Source: Paenibacillus contaminans
GTDB taxonomy: Bacteria; Bacillota; Bacilli; Paenibacillales; NBRC-103111
Reading direction: 5' to 3'
Length of the DNA: 64,000 nucleotides
NCBI RefSeq assembly: GCF_003285015.1
Contig: NZ_QMFB01000001.1
Coordinates: 806,001 to 870,000 of the forward strand
The first letter of the stretch is position 1; the number at the start of each line of letters is the position of its first letter. Below, in pieces: positions 54,213 to 62,446 of this stretch. Position numbers and translations under genes: made by a program. Below the pieces are notes generated by a model. That model did not search any database. It worked only from the letters and a program-made list of their open reading frames with translations, and had not been told where the DNA came from.

Positions 54213-55610
54213 ATGCGGCCGAATATTTTGCTCATTATGACCGACCAGCAGCGCGGCGATTGTTTGAGCATAGAAGGACATCCCGTGCTGTTAACGCCAA
54301 ATATGGACAGCATCGCTGCACAAGGCGTGCGTTTTGACAAGTGCTATTCGACATGCCCGGTCTGCATCCCGGCCAGAAGGTCTTTATTATCGGGACAATA
54401 CCCCGAAACGCATGGCATCGCCGGTTATTATCAGGAAGCGGAGTGGGAGCCGTCGATCGCCCTGCCTAGCGTACTAAAAAACGTTGGTTATCACACGTAT
54501 TTGGTTGGCAGAGACATGCACCAGTACCCTCAGAAAAAAAGATACGGATACGATCATACCGTTACCTATCCGGAATACTGCGAGTGGTTGAACAGTCGGT
54601 TATCCCATATCACCTGCGAGCCTTCCGGACACTATTACGCTAGCGGCGTTATGCACAACGACCGGACAGCCAGACCATGGCCGCATGACGAATCGTTGCA
54701 TTATACGAACTGGACCGTGAATGAGGCGCAGCGATTTCTCCAAAATCGCGATCCTTCGTGTCCCTATTTCTTGACGGTCTCCTTTCTTGCGCCGCATCCG
54801 CCGTTAATTCCGCCGGCATTTTATATGGAACGATACATACGAACGGGTGTTCCGGATCCGGTGATCGGCGAATGGGCGAAAGCCCCGGCAGCCGGAGGTA
54901 AGGGAAATCCGCCTGACTCGGCCGATATAAGTCTATCGGGTGAAGAGCTGCTTTCATGCAGGGCCGCTTATTTCGGCTTGATCAATCACATCGACGATCA
55001 ATTGTCACGGTTGTTAAGAAACGTCGAAGCGGATAACACGATCGTCATTTTTACAAGCGATCATGGCGAAATGTTGGGAGATCATTACCTTTTTCGCAAA
55101 AGCGTTCCGTACGAACCTTCGGTCCGGGTTCCATTGCTTATTTCGATGCCGAAGCGTTACGGAATAAAGAGAGGTAAGGTCATCAGCAAGCCTGTTTCAC
55201 TTGAGGATATCATGCCTACGATATTGGAATTGGCGGGCGTGGAGATTCCGGATACGGTCGAAGGATCAAGCCTGCTTCCGTTAATGCGTGAAGAGAATGT
55301 TTCCTGGCGGTCTTTCGTCCACATCGAGCATGGAGAGGGAACCGTAAATTTTCAACCTCATCATACTTTGACGGACGGGAACGAGAAATACATTTGGTTT
55401 GTATGGAGCGGGGAGGAGCAGTTTTTCGATCTTCGCAAAGACCCGCGAGAATGCCGGAATGTAATCGACTCCGAGTATTACAAAGATGCAGCAGCAGGCT
55501 GGAGAAAGATATTAATCGAAAAGCTTAAACATCGACCCGAAGGCTTCACGGATGGCGAGAAGCTGATTAGCGGAATGCCTTATCCTGCGTATATCGGGCG
55601 GAACCAATAG
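54213..55610 (+). CDS. Sulfatase, formylglycine (Cys) type
   Basis: ATG 54213 has AGGAGA 6 bp upstream. The 465-residue S1-type enzyme has the calcium Asp in NILLIMTDQQRGD, the modification motif C-I-P-A-R (C51 in CPVCIPARRSLLSGQYP), HPPLIPPAFY, and IVIFTSDHGEMLGDH with the remaining metal and catalytic residues. The Cys must be oxidised to formylglycine by FGE or anSME, neither of which is in this window. No signal peptide, so sulfate would be removed from imported oligosaccharides. This points to a sulfated substrate. Confidence 0.92.
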   Translation: MRPNILLIMTDQQRGDCLSIEGHPVLLTPNMDSIAAQGVRFDKCYSTCPVCIPARRSLLSGQYPETHGIAGYYQEAEWEPSIALPSVLKNVGYHTYLVGRDMHQYPQKKRYGYDHTVTYPEYCEWLNSRLSHITCEPSGHYYASGVMHNDRTARPWPHDESLHYTNWTVNEAQRFLQNRDPSCPYFLTVSFLAPHPPLIPPAFYMERYIRTGVPDPVIGEWAKAPAAGGKGNPPDSADISLSGEELLSCRAAYFGLINHIDDQLSRLLRNVEADNTIVIFTSDHGEMLGDHYLFRKSVPYEPSVRVPLLISMPKRYGIKRGKVISKPVSLEDIMPTILELAGVEIPDTVEGSSLLPLMREENVSWRSFVHIEHGEGTVNFQPHHTLTDGNEKYIWFVWSGEEQFFDLRKDPRECRNVIDSEYYKDAAAGWRKILIEKLKHRPEGFTDGEKLISGMPYPAYIGRNQ

Positions 55611-55729
55611 GTTAAGCGGAGATACTGCTGCTATCAACGTCAGCGGGAGCAGACGGCGCGGCAAGTCGTTATTCACGAGGCATTGCATGAGAATGGTTCC
55701 TCATCTCACTGTGAAAGGATAGATGGTAA

Positions 55730-58700
55730 ATGTTTCGAAAGTTACCGTTTGTTTTATTCTTTTGTCTGACTATGACCTGCGTGCTTACGTTCGCCGGCCT
55801 GACCGCCGTTCATGCATCACCTCAAACGTACTATGTCAGCAGCAGCATCGGAAATGATACCAATGACGGCTTAAGTCCGGGAACGGCATGGAAATCGCTG
55901 AACAAAATTTCCTCGATGACGTTTAGCGCAGGCGATATGATTTTGCTCAAAAGGGGCGATACGTGGGCAGGTGAAGGCCTGAGCTTGAATGGAAACGGTT
56001 CCAGCACAAACTGGATCACGTTGTCCGCATACGGCACTGGGGATAAACCGAAGATTACGCCTTATGTATCGCAAACGGCCATTCCCGCTCCCGACCCTGC
56101 GAACGTGGCGGCGAACGGAATTATTTATGCGATCAAGCTTCAGGATGCTGCAGGCTGGAAAATAACAGGCCTTGAGATCGGCTTCGCCAAAAGCGGCATC
56201 GTCTACCTGAATACGGTAAGCGGAAGCCGCGACGGGCTGTGGATTGAAGATTGCTATATTCATGACATAACCAAGTGGCCGATGACTCCATATCCTTCCG
56301 CGGATAATCGTGCTGCCGAGCTGCAAATCATGCCTTACTCGGTTGGGATCTACACCTATAGGCAAGCGGGCGAACGGCTGCAGAACGTAACCGTGAAAAA
56401 CACAACAATCGAACGGACGGACGGCCCGCTTGAAATCAGGCATGCGGACAATATTTCGATCGATTCGCTTAACGCTGCCGATTCCTATCGAGAAGGCGTC
56501 CAATTGACGGGAATCAATTACGACTATCCGGGGACTACGATCGGCAGCATGACCAACAGCGTCATCCTTCGTTCCGGGCTGAACGGAATGGCTTGGGGGA
56601 CGGCCGGCCTGCAATTCAACGCCGTACACAACTTTACGGTCGACAATGTAGAAGTAGGATTTACGCAGGCACCTAACGGCGTCGACGGAGTAGGAATCGA
56701 CTTTGAAGGATTGAACAAAAATGTAACGGTCAAAAACAGCCTGATCCACGATAACGCGGACGAGGCCGTGATGATTTACAGAAATCCGATTTGGAGCGGC
56801 GGCGTTGAAAATTCTAACACAAGCCTGTTCGATAACGTTTTCCGTAATAACGGCATCGGTTCCGACGGCAATCCGCATGCCGCTTTCATTACGCAGCAAT
56901 ACAATTTGACGAACGGCGGCACCATTTCCGGAAATACCATAATCAAAACGAATCGCAATCAATCGTTAAACATGATTTTCGAGCAGTCGCCTCAATACAC
57001 TGATGGTTGGCCGGCAGGAGGGTATACGATTTCCGATAATATAGAGAAGCTTTCTAACGGCAATATCATGCATACGGCATCTACCGGTTTCAGCGGCACG
57101 CAGGGCAAGAACGGCTGGTTCTATCAGCAGTATGACGGAACCGCTTTCAATGCGCTAACCTGGAACGATTCATTCCGGTTATGGGAAGGCAGCGCCACAA
57201 ATCTCTATGTCGGCGAAGACTGGATGCATCCGGCGAACGGATACAAGACGGAACGCAATTGGAAGGCGGACGTTTCAGGCAACATCCGAATAACCGGTAA
57301 TCCTAAAAAGGTTGATTCGACATTCGGTAACGGTGTGACCGCAAGCATATGGAAGAATGGGATACAGCTATGGTCCCAAACGGTTACTACGTTATCCGGC
57401 ACGCAGCACGATTTTCAAACGAGCGTCAATGCTGGAGATGTCATTGCATTCGTCTTGGAGTCAAACGGCGATTCCTCGTACGATAAAACCTTTTGGAATC
57501 CCGTAATCGAAGAAATCAAACAAAACGTTTACACGGCGAGTGCCGATTTTAGCCTGCGGCAGGGAATGTACAATTGGCGATATGTGCAAAACGACGGCAG
57601 CAGCGAGACGAATATGAGCTGGAATGGCAGTTCAGGCGTATGGAGCGGCTCCGTGAATAACCTTCTGATTGGGGTAGACTGGCAGCATCCGGCGATAGGC
57701 ATACAAACGCAGCGGAAATGGCTTGCTCCTTCTTCCGGCACGATTCGTTTAACCGGACTTGTCAGAAAATACGATTCGGCTGACGGCAACGGAGTGGTTG
57801 TGAGTATTTGGAAGAACGGCGTGAAGCTATGGGGCGATCAGGCGATTACAAACTTATCAGGTGTATCGCATGATATTACGACGGCTGTGACGGCCGGCGA
57901 TGCCGTTTACTTCAAAGTGGATGCGAATGGCGACCCTTCGTTCGACAAAACGTTTTGGGACCCGACGATCGAGCTCACGCCTTCCTTTAACTTCGATGAG
58001 CTGATGACGCCGTTTTGGACGGGGACAACCATAACGAATGAATCGGTGTTGATGCTCTCTTCATATGGCCAACAGCCGGAAGCGCCTTTATTGTTCCATC
58101 CGTCGGACGCCGGCTCCATTACGGTTCGGGATGCCCGGCTCACTACTACGTATGTGCAAGGCGTTGATTGGATTTACGACAGCGCCTCCAATAAAATTAA
58201 GCTGCCTGCCGGTTCCGCAGCTCCTTATATGAACAAAGCCGATTTGTATCCTTCGTCGGCGCCGGCAGGCTGTTTTACGGTCATCAAAACCGGCGGGGGA
58301 AGCGTGCTTGGCTGCGAAGGGCATTATTTTCACGATCGTCAGCTCGTCGTCTCTTATCATCATGAGCCGAATTCATGGTCGGGCCCTGTACCGGCCTACC
58401 AAGGAATGAATTTACCTGTTACTACGGCCAAATTAATGGGCGGGCAACCGATTAAAGTTACGCTATACGGCGACAGCATTTCCGTCGGACTTAATGCAAG
58501 CGGTATTGTCGGCGCTTCACCCGGTCTTCCAAACTGGGGAACGCTCGCGATGGTTAAGCTTCAAAGCAATTTCGCCTCGAATTTGACGTTTCGCAATCCG
58601 TCTGTCGGCGGACAAACTTCCGCTTGGGGCGCCCAAAATGTGCATACGCTCGTTTCCCAAGAAACACCCGACCTCGTGATTATCGCCTTCGGAATGAACG

Positions 58701-59035
58701 ACGGGAGTGCGAATACAGCGTCATCGGCGTTCAAAAGCAATATCCAAGCGATCATAAACGATGTGCGCGCTTCAAACGCAAATGCGGAATTCATCCTGGT
58801 TGCAACGACGCTTGCCAATCCCGAAACGGGGTATGCCGGCAATCAAGCCGATTATAAAGCGGTACTTCAGCAACTGATTGCACCTGGAACGGTGCTAATG
58901 GACATGACAGGCATTCATCAGACGCTGCTGAACGGCAAACGGTTTCAGGATATGACCGGCAATAACGTCAATCATCCGAACGATTTTCTGGTTCGGGCTT
59001 ACGCTCAAGCGTTATCGACATTATTGGTGCCGTAA
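55730..59035 (+). CDS. Secreted beta-helix protein fused to SGNH esterase
   Basis: The 1101-residue protein has AAAGGATAG before its ATG and a signal peptide ending VHA. Order: beta-helix (~32-450, YYVSSSIGNDTNDGLSPGTAWKSL), two ~140-residue modules (452-596, 602-750), an esterase-linked beta domain (~755-900) and an SGNH hydrolase (908-1101) with Ser916 in YGDSIS, Gly in SVGGQT, Asn990 in GMND and His1082 in NHPND. It is a close relative of the protein at 49266 up to residue ~750 and differs only in the tail. Likely a backbone-cleaving enzyme that also removes acetyl or similar esters outside the cell. Confidence 0.85.
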   Translation: MFRKLPFVLFFCLTMTCVLTFAGLTAVHASPQTYYVSSSIGNDTNDGLSPGTAWKSLNKISSMTFSAGDMILLKRGDTWAGEGLSLNGNGSSTNWITLSAYGTGDKPKITPYVSQTAIPAPDPANVAANGIIYAIKLQDAAGWKITGLEIGFAKSGIVYLNTVSGSRDGLWIEDCYIHDITKWPMTPYPSADNRAAELQIMPYSVGIYTYRQAGERLQNVTVKNTTIERTDGPLEIRHADNISIDSLNAADSYREGVQLTGINYDYPGTTIGSMTNSVILRSGLNGMAWGTAGLQFNAVHNFTVDNVEVGFTQAPNGVDGVGIDFEGLNKNVTVKNSLIHDNADEAVMIYRNPIWSGGVENSNTSLFDNVFRNNGIGSDGNPHAAFITQQYNLTNGGTISGNTIIKTNRNQSLNMIFEQSPQYTDGWPAGGYTISDNIEKLSNGNIMHTASTGFSGTQGKNGWFYQQYDGTAFNALTWNDSFRLWEGSATNLYVGEDWMHPANGYKTERNWKADVSGNIRITGNPKKVDSTFGNGVTASIWKNGIQLWSQTVTTLSGTQHDFQTSVNAGDVIAFVLESNGDSSYDKTFWNPVIEEIKQNVYTASADFSLRQGMYNWRYVQNDGSSETNMSWNGSSGVWSGSVNNLLIGVDWQHPAIGIQTQRKWLAPSSGTIRLTGLVRKYDSADGNGVVVSIWKNGVKLWGDQAITNLSGVSHDITTAVTAGDAVYFKVDANGDPSFDKTFWDPTIELTPSFNFDELMTPFWTGTTITNESVLMLSSYGQQPEAPLLFHPSDAGSITVRDARLTTTYVQGVDWIYDSASNKIKLPAGSAAPYMNKADLYPSSAPAGCFTVIKTGGGSVLGCEGHYFHDRQLVVSYHHEPNSWSGPVPAYQGMNLPVTTAKLMGGQPIKVTLYGDSISVGLNASGIVGASPGLPNWGTLAMVKLQSNFASNLTFRNPSVGGQTSAWGAQNVHTLVSQETPDLVIIAFGMNDGSANTASSAFKSNIQAIINDVRASNANAEFILVATTLANPETGYAGNQADYKAVLQQLIAPGTVLMDMTGIHQTLLNGKRFQDMTGNNVNHPNDFLVRAYAQALSTLLVP
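57083..57979 (+). repeat. Tandem ~140-residue modules in the SGNH protein
   Basis: Copies at 57083-57517 and 57533-57979. Shared frame: QG..NW.Y.Q.DG, W...WEG, WQHP, R.W.AP.SG.I..TG, KNG..LW, hD, AGD..F, NGD.S.DKTFWDP. Two more copies lie at 50679-51116 and 51162-51605. The sandwich-like pattern with repeated Trp suggests carbohydrate binding. Confidence 0.7.
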
Positions 59036-59068
59036 CTTCAAGTATTGAAACCATCGGTTTTTCCTAAT

Positions 59069-59095
59069 AAAAGTCGCAGAAAATGCGGCTTTTTC
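59069..59095 (+). terminator. Terminator of the polysaccharide operon
   Basis: AAAAGTCGCA (59069-59078) pairs with TGCGGCTTTT (59084-59093, one G-T pair), followed by more T. First clear terminator since 42.9 kb, supporting one 16-kb transcript. Confidence 0.8.
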
Positions 59096-59210
59096 ATTTT
59101 TTTATAAAGTACTTGTCTTGTATCCGTTAAGGAATTGACGATCTTTCTCAACTTCGATCAGGCGCATCATGGCAACCTTAACCTATATTTGTATTTAGGG
59201 AGTGAATGAA

Positions 59211-59690
59211 ATGGTGGATAAGCAGAAGAAAATAGCGACGCAGTTAATGGAATCGTACTTCCAATCGCAAGTAAGCGGAAATATGATGCAGAATCGCTCA
59301 TTGTACAATCAAAAGCCAGGCGAGATCATGGTTCTCTATTTCATCAGCATGAATGTAAGAGATGACAGTCAAGGATTGATGGTTTCAGAAATAAGCGGAA
59401 AGCTGAATGTAACATCGCCGACGGTAACGCAGCATATAAACAGTTTGGAAGCACAGGAGCTTGTCGAGCGTCATGCCGATCCTGCCGATCGGCGGGTTGT
59501 CAGAATCCGGCTTTCGGATAAAGGTGTCCAGTATATACAAGGAATTAATGAGGCCCGTCTAAATATGTTCGTGGGTCTCGTTCAGCATCTTGGGGAGGAA
59601 GAAAGCCTGCTCTTTACCGAGATGATGAGAAAAACTTCGGAGTATATGCTCAAACAACAGGAATTATATCTGCGAAGCTTTGAGAAATAA
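59211..59690 (+). CDS. MarR family regulator
   Basis: ATG 59211 follows TAGGGAG; GTG 59202 is a less likely start. The 159-residue protein has the MarR winged helix: VSEISGKLNVTSPTVTQHINSLEAQELVERHADPADRRVVRIRLSDKG, with flanking dimer helices. The gene just downstream is a broken short-chain dehydrogenase, its probable target. Confidence 0.9.
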   Translation: MVDKQKKIATQLMESYFQSQVSGNMMQNRSLYNQKPGEIMVLYFISMNVRDDSQGLMVSEISGKLNVTSPTVTQHINSLEAQELVERHADPADRRVVRIRLSDKGVQYIQGINEARLNMFVGLVQHLGEEESLLFTEMMRKTSEYMLKQQELYLRSFEK

Positions 59691-59713
59691 ATAAGCGCTG
59701 AGGAGGATTGTAT

Positions 59714-60474
59714 ATGAAATATACGGTTATTACTGGAGCCAGTTCGGGAATTGGTTATGAGGCGGCTCTTGCTTTTGCGGCTTGCGGTAAAAACTTAATC
59801 CTAGCAGCTCGCAGAACGGCGGCACTGGAAAACTGAAATCAGAAGTGGCTAACATGAACCCGAACCTGGACGTTGTCATTCGAACCGTTGACTTGTCTGT
59901 TTCTGCTAATGTTTATGAATTCTACGAAAGTCTACAGCAATATCAGATCGAGACCTGGATCAACAATGCTGGGATCGGAAGCTTTGCTTCCGTTGGGGAA
60001 CAAAATTTGAAAAGAATGGAGTCGATGCTTCACTTGCATATCGAAGCTTTAACCGTTCTGTCAACGCTTTATGTACGTGATTATGCAAATGTTGAAGGAT
60101 CGCAAATCATCAATATTTCTTCAGGCGGCGGATACCAAATCGTCGGCAATGCCGTGACCTACTGTGCGACAAAGTTCTATGTAAGTGCCTTTAGCGAAGG
60201 TCTCGCACAAGAATTGAAAGACAAAGGAGCGGTCATGCGAGTAAAAGTGCTGGCTCCCGCTTCAACGGAGACGGAATTTATTAAGCGTGCTTTGGACTTA
60301 GAGGAGTTTCATTATAAAGGAGTCGTTCCGAAATATCATACTGCAAAAGAAATGGATGGATTTATGTTGGAGCTTTATGACAGTGAAAAAGTTGTTGGAA
60401 TTGTGAATGAAAAAACGTATGACTTCGAATTAAGAGATCCGATTTATCCGTATGCGTCGAGGACAAGAAGCTAG
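59714..60474 (+). pseudogene. Short-chain dehydrogenase with a -1 frameshift
   Basis: ATG 59714 has AGGAGG 7 bp upstream and reads MKYTVITGASSGIGYEAALA, AACGKNLILAARRTAALEN then TGA. One extra A in the A-run at 59829-59832 would give ALEKLKSEV and join the rest: NNAGIGSFASVG, IINISSGGG, and YCATKFYVSAFSEGLAQEL with the active-site Tyr/Lys as Y-x-x-x-K in frame. So the protein (about 253 residues) is complete apart from a 1-bp loss. Restart at ATG 59854 would lack the NAD-binding motif. Confidence 0.88.
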
Positions 60475-60540
60475 ATATTGAAAATCTTAGTATTGCCATT
60501 CTTTTCGACAAAACAAACGAAAACGATAGCGACATTACAC

Positions 60541-60570
60541 AGGCTGCCGGTAGATCGGCGGCCTTTTCTT
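60541..60570 (+). terminator. Intrinsic terminator after the dehydrogenase pseudogene
   Basis: GGCTGCCG (60542-60549) pairs with CGGCGGCC (60556-60563, one G-T pair), then TTTTCTT. Confidence 0.75.
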
Positions 60571-60590
60571 CATAAACATAAGGATTTTAT

Positions 60591-60624
60591 AGATGTTGAC
60601 AACAACATCTTTACATAATAATAT
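60591..60624 (+). promoter_or_regulatory. Consensus promoter with palindromic operator
   Basis: TTGACA (60596-60601) and TAATAT (60619-60624), 17 bp apart. AGATGTTGACAACAACATCT (60591-60610) is a perfect 8-4-8 inverted repeat that contains the -35 box, so a repressor site is very likely. Confidence 0.75.
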
Positions 60625-60662
60625 TTTTTTACGTATAAAATAAATTTTGGAGGTCTAATATT

Positions 60663-61328
60663 ATGGAAATTGCAAAGGGAGTAGAAATGCTTCATATAGA
60701 TTTTCATGGGAATAATATTCATCCGATTCTTTTGTGGGATGGAGAAATGGCTGTTTTAATTGACACAGGATTCCCAGGACAATTTGAAGATTTATGCGCT
60801 GCCATGGATAAGGTGGGAGTGTCGCTAGACAAACTAAAAGTTGTGATTTTGACGCATCAGGATATGGATCATATAGGCAGTCTTCCTGAGATTTTGCAGG
60901 ATTGCGGCAATCATGTTACCGTTTATGCACATGAGCTGGACAAGTCGTATATTCAGGGGGAGATACCACTTTTAAAAGACGGTCACCTCGAGAATCCCCC
61001 GAAGGGGAGAGTGGACGATACTTTGATAGACGGTCAGGAGCTGCCGTTTTGCGGCGGGATTCGCGTCATTCACACGCCTGGTCACACTCCCGGACATATC
61101 AGCCTTTATTTAAGGGAAAGTAAGACTCTAATAGCCGGGGATTCGATGTACAGTGTAAATGGAGTTCTCGAGGGAATTCATATCCCGACGACTCCGGACA
61201 TGCATGCAGCACAGCTCTCTTTGAAAAAGTATGTAGACTTCGACATTGCATCCGTTGTTTGTTATCACGGGGGATTGAGTACATTAAATATTAATGAACA
61301 GATACTAAGACTTAGCCAGGGGCTGTAA
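60663..61328 (+). CDS. Metallo-beta-lactamase-fold hydrolase
   Basis: The 221-residue protein has TGFPGQ, the metal motif LTHQDMDHIG (second His of HxHxDH replaced by Asp, a known variant), HTPGHTPGHISLYL, AGDSMYSVNG and CYHGG, giving a two-metal site of the small YflN-like group. Possible roles are lactone or thioester hydrolysis. GGAGG lies 8 bp before ATG 60663. The strong promoter and operator suggest that it is silent until an inducer is present. Confidence 0.88.
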   Translation: MEIAKGVEMLHIDFHGNNIHPILLWDGEMAVLIDTGFPGQFEDLCAAMDKVGVSLDKLKVVILTHQDMDHIGSLPEILQDCGNHVTVYAHELDKSYIQGEIPLLKDGHLENPPKGRVDDTLIDGQELPFCGGIRVIHTPGHTPGHISLYLRESKTLIAGDSMYSVNGVLEGIHIPTTPDMHAAQLSLKKYVDFDIASVVCYHGGLSTLNINEQILRLSQGL

Positions 61329-61366
61329 AGATGAAATGCTGTTGATGTGCCTTGGAGCGGAGGTTT

Positions 61367-61825
61367 ATGAGAAAACTAAGAAAACACCTATTGAATCTTG
61401 CATTGGGTGAGTTAGCAGCCGCCATATGTTTTTTGGTTGTATATAAAATGTATTTAGATTTAGGAACTGCGAGCTTGTTTGCGCTATCATTCCTAGTGTT
61501 TCTATTAGTTCAAGGTGTCTTGTATTGGGTATTTAGATCATATTCAACAGGTAAAGAGAAACCATTATTAATACTGAAAACCCTGATTTTGCTTAGAAGA
61601 ACGAATATTATTCTAGCTGTGTTCGTAATCATAATAATGATCATGCTCGCACAGAATAAAAGAGACCTTATCGTAAGTATGTTCATTTATGTTTTTTCCG
61701 TGATAGAATATATAAATTACTACTGGTATCGTTTAAGTTATGGGAAATCAGGGTTCAATATGAAATTGCTCATTCAAGCAGGCTTACAGCCGTCGAGCAT
61801 TCATAAATTAATAAAAAGAAAGTAA
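61367..61825 (+). CDS. Small integral membrane protein
   Basis: ATG 61367 has GGAGCGGAGG just upstream and lies 38 bp after the metallo-hydrolase gene, likely in one operon. The 152-residue protein has four membrane helices (ALGELAAAICFLVVYKMYL; ASLFALSFLVFLLVQGVLYWVF; IILAVFVIIIMIML; LIVSMFIYVFSVIEYI) and a basic C-terminus ending KLIKRK. No family recognised. Confidence 0.75.
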   Translation: MRKLRKHLLNLALGELAAAICFLVVYKMYLDLGTASLFALSFLVFLLVQGVLYWVFRSYSTGKEKPLLILKTLILLRRTNIILAVFVIIIMIMLAQNKRDLIVSMFIYVFSVIEYINYYWYRLSYGKSGFNMKLLIQAGLQPSSIHKLIKRK

Positions 61826-61837
61826 ATCTCTAAATGG

Positions 61838-62158
61838 TTGATTAACAAGAGCACATCAATAAACACCTTCAAAGGCTGCCGACATTTCCCACAACTTAGA
61901 GAAAGTATTGATTATAAAATATATATTGATTGCCAAGCAGATGAAAGACTCGTTAGAAGACTAGGGAAGTTCTCTGATGGAAGATATACCAGTGAAGAAG
62001 CAATACGTGAATACCTTGATTTGGTAAGGTATCGACATGATATTTATGTTGAGCCCACTCGGTGGCATGCAGATATGATTATTAATGGCTCAGCTACAAT
62101 GCAAAAGGGAAGTCAGATGTTATTAGATTGGATAATTAATAAAATGGCTTCACAGTAA
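61838..62158 (+). pseudogene. C-terminal remnant of a uridine-kinase-like P-loop kinase
   Basis: The frame holds LRESIDYKIYIDCQADERLVRRL, EYLDLVRYRHDIYVEPTRWHADMII and a final DWIINKM, the lid and C-terminal part of uridine kinase/phosphoribulokinase-like proteins. The P-loop half is missing and there is no ribosome site before the TTG at 61838. Confidence 0.65.
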
Positions 62159-62206
62159 ACTGGCTTGAAGTCGCCCTTTGTCGAGCGACAAGAACATCGT
62201 CTCTTT

Positions 62207-62235
62207 AAAGACCGCTCAAAACGCGGTCTTTTTGT
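62207..62235 (+). terminator. Intrinsic terminator
   Basis: AAAGACCGC (62207-62215) pairs over 9 bp with GCGGTCTTT (62223-62231), then TT. Confidence 0.9.
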
Positions 62236-62249
62236 TGTATGAAAGTTTC

Positions 62250-62277
62250 TTGTCATTGCAATTGATAATAATATAAA
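62250..62277 (+). promoter_or_regulatory. Probable promoter of the MFS attenuator transcript
   Basis: TTGTCA (62250-62255) and TATAAA (62272-62277) with a 16-bp spacer, about 80 bp before the leader ORF. Confidence 0.45.
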
Positions 62278-62353
62278 TTAAAATGTCATGTTATAAGTTG
62301 AATGTCTTTATGTAGAAGACTCAATTTATCAATGACAAATAGAGAGGGTGAAA

Positions 62354-62440
62354 CAATTGTCTAAAAAGCTTAGACAATTGAAAAACGTTTCCGTGTTTTC
62401 CTCGCTTCTAGATTAACAATCTAATTTAGAAGCGAGGAAA
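62354..62440 (+). promoter_or_regulatory. Translational attenuator of the MFS gene
   Basis: Two hairpins. The first, CAATTGTCTAA/TTAGACAATTG (62354-62364 with 62370-62380), lies over the start of the leader ORF. The second pairs 62397-62415 with 62422-62440 (19 bp, 14 perfect outer pairs TTTCCTCGCTTCTA/TAGAAGCGAGGAAA). Its right arm contains the MFS ribosome site (GAGGAAA), its left arm the last leader codons. A ribosome stalled in the leader would open it, as in ermC, cat-86 and tet(L). Confidence 0.85.
62357..62416 (+). CDS. 19-residue leader peptide of the MFS gene
   Basis: TTG 62357 follows AGAGGGTG by 7 bp; the peptide reads MSKKLRQLKNVSVFSSLLD and stops inside the second hairpin, 30 bp before the MFS start. 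Its role is to place a ribosome on the hairpin rather than to make a functional product. Confidence 0.75.
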   Translation: MSKKLRQLKNVSVFSSLLD

Positions 62441-62446
62441 GTAACG

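Noticed and set aside
55871-56962. Minus-strand frame of 363 codons inside the SGNH beta-helix gene
   Set aside because: Antisense shadow of a clearly coding strand with signal peptide and domain order; same for 49713-50243 and 45300-46100.
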